Source of the DNA: an uncultured Clostridia bacterium
GTDB lineage: Bacteria; Bacillota; Clostridia; TANB77; CAG-508
Direction: 5' to 3'
Assembly: GCA_947629555.1 (NCBI GenBank)
Contig: CANRED010000010.1
Coordinates: 1-41,647, forward strand
DNA length: 41,647 bases
This document shows positions 36,201-41,647 of the stretch, one piece after another. Positions within the stretch are counted from its first letter, which is position 1, and every line of letters starts with the position of its first letter. The translations under genes and the position numbers were made by a program. The notes beneath the pieces are model-generated. The model was not told the DNA's origin. It worked only from the letters and a program-made list of their open reading frames with translations, and ran no database searches.

Positions 36201-39140
36201 GGAGTTGGTGCAATATATAACCCTAAGAGAGCTACATTATCTGCACAATCACAAAATAATTATCAATTAGAGACAGCAACAGTTAAAAATGAATCAAATG
36301 GAGTAATTACAATTTCTCAAGATAAACTAAATGCAGAATTCTTTAAGAATAAATTAGGACTTGACACAAATATATGGAATATTAGCGATGATGCGTCAAT
36401 AGATAGTTTACCTGTATTAAAAGGTGTATCAAATTCATATATGGATGATGGAAAAAGACCTGAAAATACAGAAATATACATTCCAGACTATAAGAGAGTA
36501 TCTGAATTAGAAAGTTATAAAGAAGACAGAGAAATTACATATCACAATATGTACAAATTAATGCCATTCTATGATGCTAAAGAAATAATTAGAGATGGTA
36601 ATAAAATACCAGAAGGTCATGATTTAACTAAGAAAATAATTAAATATGTAGTACCGTTTAACAAAGATGGTAAGATGATTTCAAATCTTACAACAGAAAA
36701 CTACTCTAGTCTAGATAAGATTTATATTGTATTTGAAGATGGAACTAAACTTACTTATAATGTAACCTTTGATGATTACTATGGAAATGTAGTATCATAT
36801 ATGATAACTGAACTTAATATTGGATACAATTACAATAAATATGTAGTAAATCCACAACAAGATAGTGTTAGAAGACTTATTGAAGTAGCTTCAAGCTATG
36901 ACTTTAGAAAAGATTTAGACCCAGTAACAACAGAAATTGCAGAAGATAGTAGACTATATAAAGAGCACTTTGATAATTATACGAAGAATCACATTGAAGA
37001 TTTTGTTATAAATTTATTAGTTGATTTAGGATATTCGCCAAACTTTGATAGTGATGTTCTAGATGATATTATAGAGCGTGAACTTGTAAAATCTGGTAAA
37101 TTAAAAGAATATTTATTTGCATACAATTACTTCACATATTGGTATAACTTAGATATGGATGGTATAAACTTAGCAGATTCAGTTATGTTCCACTCATCTG
37201 AAATGTTTGACAAGGATATGACAATGGAATATCTTACAAAACAACTTATCCAAGGTTCAAACTCAGCAACAAATGGAATAGCAGGTTTCTATAACAACTA
37301 CTTTGTAAAATATACCAAAATATCTAACTTAGGATTATACTTAGATTACTATGTAAATACATTAACACATTATGAAGATGGTGATGCATGGTTTAGAGAT
37401 AATTGGAAAGGTGGAATATATCGCTCTGTAAATGTTGATGGCGCTGACGACTTAGACTATACATTATGGGATCACTTAAAGAAAGATGGAAAAGTACAAA
37501 CAGATATCTTACCACTATTTACAGTACCAGAAAATTCAACATTTGTAATGTCCTCTCCATCTCAAGCATACTTTGGCTCATTAAGAGTATACATGACTGA
37601 CCCAACAGATCCAGAACAGCTTGCTAAATTCAACACTATGGTTGAAAAATGGCTAGGTGAAGTAAAAGCATTCTATACATTTGCATACAATTATTGGGGA
37701 CCAAATAATATAAATAAATACTGTGATACAAACTACGACACAAGATATACTCTAACAGGTAAAGGAGATGTAACAGTATACAATAAACCATTATCAACTG
37801 AAGAACCATATCATAAATACTTCATTGAAGCTATAAATAGGTGGGCAGGAACTTCTGGTGGTGCTTATGCAAATGGTAATGAAGTATTCTGGGTAGTAAT
37901 TAAGATGTTAAGCAACTTTAGAGTAGGAACACACGAAACTTTACACAACCAAGACTCTAAGATATTCTTAAACGGCTATGGTCGTAGAGGTAATGCAGAA
38001 GATTATGCTGCAGGATTTATACAACAATATTATAGAGATGGATGGGTAAGCCCAAATATATTTGATGAAGAACCAGTTAAAGATAATACAACCCAAAACT
38101 TGAGAAAATCAAGTGTGGAAAATGATGAAAAATTACATGAATTTTATAAAAATTACTTTAATGTAAACGACTTCTTAGATTGGATTGAAGCAAAAGCATA
38201 TTTTACATTAACAGCTGAACAAAAAGCAGATATTTCTGTACAGGTATCTTATCCAAAGGTAGGACCAGATAAACAAGATGAAGGCGATGATGTAGTAGCA
38301 TATACACCATTAACTAAAGATATGGTAGAGAAAATGGAACTTAACAATATGCAAGATTTATGGAAAAACAAGATAATGTTAAGACCAGGGGTAAAAAAAT
38401 ATGAAGAAAGATCACCAGGTGCAGACACAGATTCAATATTTAATATACACTGGTATCAACCACACGCAGATAATGACAGACCAGATGGTGCAAACTTTAA
38501 ATATATAGCATGGCAAATGGCTGGTGAAGGTGGATACTATGAAGGACTTGTTCCATACTATACATTATCATACATAGGCATTCAGAAAAAAACAGGTGAA
38601 AAAACAACTGACTTAACAGCTTTAAGATATATAATGCATGATGATACGATTACATTTGAAACATATAAATTAGGTAGATATGATAAGTTATCTGAACATT
38701 ATGATGATGTAGGCACATATATTGATGCAAAAGCAATTTATGAAGAATATTTAAAAGCATTACAAACTGATGCAAACAATAAAGATAGAAATCTTACACA
38801 AAGTACAGCTGTTAAGAAAAAATACTTCCAAAAAATAAGATTAGAAACAAACGACTTTAATATAGACCCATTTAGTAAAAAAGAAAAAGAAATAAGTTCA
38901 GTTAGTTTGGAAGAACAAGTAGAGATTAGTGGAAATAATTCTGCATTAAGTGTAAAGGAAAGCACAGAAAACCTAAATATTCTTACAGTAACTACTAATG
39001 TCGTAAATAGTGAAACAACATTAGAAGAAACACCAAATCCTACAGAAACGCCAGAAATAGTAGAAGAAAATACAGCAGAAACACAAAAAGAAAGTGAAAG
39101 TACACCTATAGCAGAAAATACTCCAACAACAACGGAATAA
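27228..39140 (+). CDS. Giant (~3970 aa) surface protein: cohesin-like, two TM, dockerin-like, repeated beta domains, GLUG-like beta-helix, peptidase M26 (IgA1/Zmp-like)
   Basis: ATG at 27228 after AAGGAG; signal peptide; dockerin loops DVNADGVIDYDD / DINKDGKVDITD; HETLHNQDSKIFLNGYGRR. Confidence 0.88.
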   Translation: MKKLATFLLLIVFLFAFAINVNAANETILNVSKNEVLLGEEIVLSIGLDTQNEEETSLYAYTAKLSYNKDVFEVITTEDFQEQESWSDINYNRANNKFALINKKGESGDKLLQIKLKVKEDAIPGETSITVNSIKASDGKKEIPLESKTVQVTVIKDGLAEGESLPSNKTEEPAVEENTAIEVREDSHGIGYLFIVLMIVVVLFLIYYMKMSRKNKRTRIIVIPIAIIILITLLIITINSWSNKKADVNADGVIDYDDTKEIIEYLLEIKNPQDDENIEDKDINKDGKVDITDVAGATNQATNQNHSSNTSGSNGNQTSGNNENNNSDPQKPTEEPTNPSNPTEPIKANIINSIITPYVEKGGIVEVIYTIEDNTDKEITNILINGTKLPVTKTEDGKYKLTFNAPNTRKADGKESIVATKIYYENEEVEINYALEIEILKSEPTIEDLYIDDSGEKPTLHFTLQDAEKTFVSGTITITNVNTNKEITIAMDGDVTQSYILNEIEELVEYKLTINCTYDLDTDKENGLNEYTKNLKEHNFEILKNYNLTLSDFKLKEINSTNVVLQFTSTNASKYFAEKVEIELNGVKHEYGITRNENVYTVEIPLSDINNARTEITLEGIILGNLKKFNKEADEAFKELNSELVFKTVPTATIGSVTVNDAKNEITANNITFTDTDSTITKKYAILKLNDEVIEEIEINSENSVTFKVKSAEIFKAGKYTIEVVADYDRVDGKSYEKEVLTEATVDVAIIATIKSDVTPIYAEKKEEIEVKYEIEANTEDKVINIEVNGTKYPTERTADGKYKITYTTGTTAGDEKLNVTSIEYTGGNAIVEYKSSVEILKDEPIIEKFNVDTSTSQVKATYDMVDNDSSFVSGRIIAKNTKTNEVIATPISADIREYTLNLVELEVYNVELEITYDRDSDNNNDKHQYTKVFETQKNIQFVKNYNLKLSDFRLDNIERDTLFNANIKFKATNASIYSIYGVIIDGKEYQVQPVEGEEDTYLIEYPYGQENIDVRKEIIVTDIVLTNDAIIKLENEQSVVIFKSKPHAQVLELKTMDNSNIQVQFELIDNDETVNTIYVVLQNEYGDVIAEQILSPDVHETKFIVSQSGTYKVVIKADYDSVDGLTHSEEELVTSDSNVEIKPTALVTTQAVTEKYPKKQETIEITYKIETNVITAPTKIVLNEKEEYKLTPVEGKVNEYKISYTAPNTSQIESLQVTKVYFGDDLPVNITDAKAEIIEVLKDEPTVTITSTDLLDQHAVLFNITVNDPDEAMISGTAKVHEQVKDLEKGQNNFLVTGINPDENHIISVEVQYDLDYNTIEKGKNESSINKEQEFRLISDYGFKINDIKAFNKDGKEQTYFAKNEPIELRFNCENKTEFIPDKVTIQDLKEPDSKGLEYNVNTIEDKNSEYRYYVDIVTNDQAGEQEFKIMSVTLDGSKILSEDKFIGENPTVLIEVVKTVPTMSDFTANNHEDSVTVEFNIKDDDKALQESYIVLTSGGSVVAKSERIVPGKNSYTFTNLTLGQKYIIKVENNYILRNDNKVYNEIFKEQEIEITKKEENNFRVKNLTITKRVPIDTKVNITFENSLMSYDDVDTIIIDNVEYAVTKGDNGIYKITLDPVKKGINKIHINGVKIKGKEFEIDRNLSYTYEYVMPVAKNVSEISEIASTSEAVINYQLEDVDKAVVELTAYMKNSAGTIIATKKIDLDNEETKIVKMDLKKVSTYSIELRATCDIGDGETYEEKTLFEKKREDAKPWVSILSQNIDKEYAEKGENVILTFKINTNVDQEVKKISIGDESYKVTKVTDEEGKVIEDTYSITVPAPSETGIFSQEISSIQIGSSLVDQIIYPNSTEPIKIKVYKQKPTITHFIIDENNNKVSFRVNDPDKSLVEPHPNFVIRHEEAELHTEELKNGESIYEFNLTDIGMTTIQNEYNVAVDVTYDLRPDDKESQNVLKKAIRLLSTAEEPSEDDTTEEEDPNAKYIIKENIFNENFKLIGKIEYNLDFEGTPGLFTLGDYQKFYFYCSTGTEYKVAKVIIDGREYPVRLYNDKGNGRYGYEGDYKAFSYNQNGMTFQKLILENGAALDIPDEDGWVYCMIIQTNPTFVIKDFIEDIEQKTVTFNFKLTDKDKKLYTNLTFTLMNSQGGKIGEQEVNPANDVTFNETGVLTGTVTFNVPYPPTAVYKLQVYGGLTEVPGYYDYLVPWTPINDEYQSSINTSILNSTLETRYPKKGETFAIDYVISSTKVILIDKDDHINQNKAVTITALVINGKDYDVQMLEDKTETYRVYYTAQNEDETEDINVTHIKFSNGDVEAFNHSDTIEVLKTAPYITNFRTENDLAHNKIKLSFVLNDPDGAIGTSDIKAKIGDMEKPVVVGNNNSVEFTVTPNQLLDLEIKATYDLDNNKLKDETNTNYNTYIDHTIFARKLMLTSDYKVTFNNIKTYNTELKDTKYFEKNEDIKLVFDCTTRATELYPEMIKIAGKEYELTKVPETENSYETIIAGSDIAQKVNAKIEDVTLNSGNVVSIENQTVEYETLKDHTKVSEFTYDISDSNADKVDLSIKLEDADKANKQTRIEVIDEYGHKVETTPEILEVGVNNVSFKKTEANKYTVSVYSTYDRDSNNTDEVNYYDNIKIHNQIVSLTTRYIEMKDIVDIKLYTFDDLGNAVRVDSLTEDNLNVVENCLVEVSMKTIPTFYSGVKKYWVEDNKLKLVLTYTDAMVYTGEDTLKPLEVTLDILENTQEYEYKGSFKSLVEQMRANNTVGAVINLDKDYDLLDYQLDDKQTAYIDFDYKGTLNANGHTISNLTKPLFKKLDGATIKNLAIKGVVFTGNDAKGAIAISATNGAKISNVHVENLVSPGNGTSALVYELTNNSIIEKSSATNITFNSGYTSQSIAAGVINMRNNSKIENCYVQGTIASGWWHNAGLVVDTDATCEISHNIVNMKISAYFPLTDNSYGHGCGGIVCSDFDNGKNTKGLTLKDNLSLVIGNGGVGAIYNPKRATLSAQSQNNYQLETATVKNESNGVITISQDKLNAEFFKNKLGLDTNIWNISDDASIDSLPVLKGVSNSYMDDGKRPENTEIYIPDYKRVSELESYKEDREITYHNMYKLMPFYDAKEIIRDGNKIPEGHDLTKKIIKYVVPFNKDGKMISNLTTENYSSLDKIYIVFEDGTKLTYNVTFDDYYGNVVSYMITELNIGYNYNKYVVNPQQDSVRRLIEVASSYDFRKDLDPVTTEIAEDSRLYKEHFDNYTKNHIEDFVINLLVDLGYSPNFDSDVLDDIIERELVKSGKLKEYLFAYNYFTYWYNLDMDGINLADSVMFHSSEMFDKDMTMEYLTKQLIQGSNSATNGIAGFYNNYFVKYTKISNLGLYLDYYVNTLTHYEDGDAWFRDNWKGGIYRSVNVDGADDLDYTLWDHLKKDGKVQTDILPLFTVPENSTFVMSSPSQAYFGSLRVYMTDPTDPEQLAKFNTMVEKWLGEVKAFYTFAYNYWGPNNINKYCDTNYDTRYTLTGKGDVTVYNKPLSTEEPYHKYFIEAINRWAGTSGGAYANGNEVFWVVIKMLSNFRVGTHETLHNQDSKIFLNGYGRRGNAEDYAAGFIQQYYRDGWVSPNIFDEEPVKDNTTQNLRKSSVENDEKLHEFYKNYFNVNDFLDWIEAKAYFTLTAEQKADISVQVSYPKVGPDKQDEGDDVVAYTPLTKDMVEKMELNNMQDLWKNKIMLRPGVKKYEERSPGADTDSIFNIHWYQPHADNDRPDGANFKYIAWQMAGEGGYYEGLVPYYTLSYIGIQKKTGEKTTDLTALRYIMHDDTITFETYKLGRYDKLSEHYDDVGTYIDAKAIYEEYLKALQTDANNKDRNLTQSTAVKKKYFQKIRLETNDFNIDPFSKKEKEISSVSLEEQVEISGNNSALSVKESTENLNILTVTTNVVNSETTLEETPNPTETPEIVEENTAETQKESESTPIAENTPTTTE
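27961..28128 (+). other. Dockerin-like domain (encoded)
   Basis: Two Ca-binding loops: ADVNADGVIDYDDTKEIIEYLLE and DKDINKDGKVDITDVAGA. Confidence 0.75.
28263..35160 (+). other. Alternating repeated beta-sandwich-like modules (encoded)
   Basis: Recurrent Y.EKG..VEV.Y.I......ING..Y.V.....DGKYK.TY.AP and SDY.....I......F....I.I.G.EY patterns. Confidence 0.75.
37932..37946 (+). other. Zinc-binding HETLH motif of the M26-like domain (encoded)
   Basis: GTHETLHNQDSKIFLNGYGRR; preceded by YHNMYKLMPFYDAKEIIRDGNKI typical of M26 N-terminal region. Confidence 0.85.
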
Positions 39141-39149
39141 TATATAATA

Positions 39150-39194
39150 AAAACTGGAAGTAGATTTTTATATCTATTTCCAGTTTTCTTTATT
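39150..39194 (+). terminator. Terminator after the giant gene
   Basis: AAAACTGGAAGTAGAT..ATCTATTTCCAGTTTTCTTT. Confidence 0.85.
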
Positions 39195-39285
39195 GTACTT
39201 ATCTCTAAAAATATAAGCATCACTTTACATTTTATGTAAATAATGGTAAAATATTAGAGTAAGGATACATAGGAGGGGATAAGTT

Positions 39286-40206
39286 ATGTATAAAATGTTA
39301 GTAATAGATTTGGATGGAACCTTACTTGATGATTATAAAGAAATACCACAAAAAAATATAGATGTAATAAACAAGTTACATGATAGATTTGGAATAACTC
39401 CTGTAATAGCAACAGCAAGACCTTTGGAGGTTGCAAAATACATTGCAGATAAAGGAGGAGATGCCTTTCAGAACTATATTATTGCAACAAATGGAGCTAT
39501 ATTAATGGATATTAATAAAGGAGAATATTTAGTAAATAGATCATTATCTCCAGAACAAATTAAAGAGTTAGTAGGTATATGCAAAAGAATGGACTTAGAA
39601 TATGAGTTTATGACTACAAAATGTGAAGTAGCAGATGCTAAATATTCATATAGACGTGTTGTAGATCCTATGTATGATAATATGGGAGTGCCATTTAATT
39701 ATCAAGCTGATTTAGAAGGATATTTAAAAAATTTACAAGAGCCAGTACCATTATTTGCTGTTAATGGAACAGAGGAAGAATTAAAAAATTGCTATAGTGA
39801 ACTTGCTAGTATACAAGGTTTACAGATATCTAAACCATGTATAAGAACTACTCCAGAAATAGATGGAAGGGTGGAAACTTTACAATATTATGATATAATG
39901 AAAGAGGGAGTTACAAAAGCAAGTGCAATCACAATATTAGCACAACATTTAGGAATAAAAAAGGAAGAAATTATTGCAATAGGAGATGGAGGAAACGACA
40001 TAGAAATGCTTCAAACAGCTGGACTTAAAGTAGCTATGAAAAATGCAAGTAATTCATTAAAAGAGATTGCAGATTTTGTTACTTCTGAAGATAATAATGC
40101 AGGAGGAGTAGGTATATTTTTATATGAATTATTTAAGCAGTTACAAGATAGAGAAATGAGACAAAAAGAAGAAAAGAAAATTGAAGATGAAGAGCAAAGT
40201 TTATAA
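39286..40206 (+). CDS. Cof-type HAD-superfamily phosphatase
   Basis: VIDLDGTLLDD, ATARP, IGDGGNDIEML. Confidence 0.92.
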   Translation: MYKMLVIDLDGTLLDDYKEIPQKNIDVINKLHDRFGITPVIATARPLEVAKYIADKGGDAFQNYIIATNGAILMDINKGEYLVNRSLSPEQIKELVGICKRMDLEYEFMTTKCEVADAKYSYRRVVDPMYDNMGVPFNYQADLEGYLKNLQEPVPLFAVNGTEEELKNCYSELASIQGLQISKPCIRTTPEIDGRVETLQYYDIMKEGVTKASAITILAQHLGIKKEEIIAIGDGGNDIEMLQTAGLKVAMKNASNSLKEIADFVTSEDNNAGGVGIFLYELFKQLQDREMRQKEEKKIEDEEQSL

Positions 40207-40219
40207 AGGGAGTGAAATA

Positions 40220-40834
40220 ATGGAAAAACCAGTTATAATAGGAATTGCTGGAGGAACTGCTTCTGGAAAGACAACTTTAGCGCATAAAATAGAAGAAAAA
40301 TTTAAAAATGATGTAATTATTTTATCTCATGATTTTTATTACAAAAGTTTTACTAATGTTACAAGAGCAGAAAGAGAAAAAATGAATTATGATTGTCCAG
40401 AAGCATACGAAACGGATTTATTGGTTAGAGATATTAAAGCGTTAATGGCAGGACAGACAATTGAAAGACCAATATACTCATATATAGAACGTCTTAGGGA
40501 AAAAGAAACAGTTACAGTAGAGCCAAAGTCGCTTATTATTGTTGAGGGATTGTTAGTACTTGAAAATCAAGAACTTTCAGATTTAATGGATATTAAAATT
40601 TTTGTAGATACAGATGCTGATTTAAGATTAATAAGATTATTAGAAAGAGATACGAAAGAAAGAGGGCTAGATGTAGAATATATTATTGCTAAATACAAAA
40701 GTACACTAAAACCAATGCATGAAAAGTATATAGAACCATGTAAAGAAAAAGCCGATATCATTATTCATGGAGATGATGAGGAAAATATTGAGGCTATTAT
40801 TGAAAAAATTAAACAAGCAAGAAAAAATATATAA
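40220..40834 (+). CDS. udk: Uridine kinase
   Basis: IIGIAGGTASGKTTLA, HDFYY, NYDCPEAYETDLL; ATG at 40220 after AGGGAG (ORF track start 40181). Confidence 0.92.
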   Translation: MEKPVIIGIAGGTASGKTTLAHKIEEKFKNDVIILSHDFYYKSFTNVTRAEREKMNYDCPEAYETDLLVRDIKALMAGQTIERPIYSYIERLREKETVTVEPKSLIIVEGLLVLENQELSDLMDIKIFVDTDADLRLIRLLERDTKERGLDVEYIIAKYKSTLKPMHEKYIEPCKEKADIIIHGDDEENIEAIIEKIKQARKNI

Positions 40835-40853
40835 ATATTTGTATTATAAGAAA

Positions 40854-40985
40854 AGTGGCTTCGCCACATGTGCATTTTGCTTCGCAAATATGCACCAATC
40901 AAGGAAACTTAACCTTGTTGCTCCATAAAAATCTTGCGATTTTTCCTATGCAATAAAAAAAGCGTCTAAATAGATGCTTTTTTTT
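40854..40985 (+). other. Tandem-hairpin intergenic element ending in a terminator
   Basis: GTGGC-TTC-GCCAC; TGCATTTTGC-TTC-GCAAATATGCA; AAAAATC-TTGC-GATTTTT; AAAAGCGTCT..AGATGCTTTTTTT. Confidence 0.65.
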
Positions 40986-41199
40986 GTGAGACGAACTTTT
41001 TAAATCCGAAAATTATTTAGCTGGAAAGTGAAATCAAGCTAATTATATTAAATGGTTTTTATGAGGAGCAATATTAAAAGTTATCATCTAAAAGAAAATC
41101 TATATATCTTTTTATTTGTGTCAAACAACATACCTGTCGTACTAAAGAAAACTCCCATCTTTCGATGGGATAAAAGATATTCCTTTTAACGTGAATGCT

Positions 41200-41442
41200 T
41201 TAGGCTTGTAGGACCTTTACCAAATCTTCTTCGGGAATGCCCTCGAAGATAAGGCAGTTGTAGAGGTAGCCCTTATACACACCGTCGACCCACTGACCCG
41301 TCCACTTGGCCTTATCGTCCATCCGCTTGTGAACAAGTATCTGCCCAGCAAGATTAGAGAGACGAGCCATGTAGGCAATTGACACGGTTTTGTCGTCCCA
41401 GTATTGGTACAGAAAATTTCCTACACGCTTCATTTCGTTCAT
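41200..41442 (-). CDS. Orphan 80-aa protein of foreign base composition
   Basis: RBS GGAGG, ATG 41442; GC-rich codons unlike the rest of the window. Confidence 0.7.
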   Translation of the reverse strand: MNEMKRVGNFLYQYWDDKTVSIAYMARLSNLAGQILVHKRMDDKAKWTGQWVDGVYKGYLYNCLIFEGIPEEDLVKVLQA

Positions 41443-41525
41443 GAAAAGTTCCTCCTTGCGTACTTACGCGTCTATGATGTTGATACTTACTAATGAAACA
41501 GAGATAAAAACGTTTCACTACTTTT

Positions 41526-41554
41526 ATTATACTATATTTTACATAAAATTTCAA
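41526..41554 (-). promoter_or_regulatory. Consensus-like promoter for the orphan ORF
   Basis: Minus strand TTGAAA-17 nt-TATAAT. Confidence 0.7.
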
Positions 41555-41647
41555 CTTAAGCATTTTGTACCATTGCATAAACTTTTTGTGGGAAACACCA
41601 CTTCTGATATTATCCATACATTATTTTATTTAACATTTTTCTTATGT

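Noticed and set aside
41354-41617. Minus-strand ORF 41354..41617
   Set aside because: Overlaps the promoter and start of the better-supported 41200..41442 ORF in another frame.

Overview
This is an AT-rich window from a low-GC Firmicute (Clostridia-like gene content) with standard stop-codon usage. From left to right it contains: (1) about 0-2.9 kb, a repeat-dense island with composite 112-bp units and two families of GC-rich palindromes, one inserted in frame inside a predicted CDS, plus a frameshifted surface protein; (2) an ABC-F ATPase and an HtrA-type protease; (3) a minus-strand operon-like array (about 11.3-5.8 kb) linking a VirD4/TraG-like ATPase, a VirB2-like pilin, a polytopic VirB6-like protein and a small PrgI/VirB3-like protein to DnaD and DnaI/DnaC primosome proteins, with no relaxase or VirB4 in view; (4) a tRNA-Lys/Glu/Thr cluster, a frameshifted SDR gene, a CBM-like protein, divergent XRE regulators, VanW and GerMN proteins, TrmN6/RsmI and AbrB; (5) a 3.9-kb integrative-element remnant bounded by 25-bp direct repeats of the tRNA-Pro 3' end, with a truncated tyrosine recombinase and unknown cargo; (6) TadA, tRNA-Arg genes, a peptidase C26 protein and a Rieske FAD oxidoreductase; (7) a ~3970-aa surface protein with cohesin-like, two TM, dockerin-like, repeated beta-domain, GLUG-like beta-helix and M26 (IgA1/Zmp-type, HETLH) metallopeptidase regions; (8) a Cof-type HAD phosphatase, uridine kinase, and a GC-rich orphan ORF. 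Family names come from motif recognition by eye. No database search was run.
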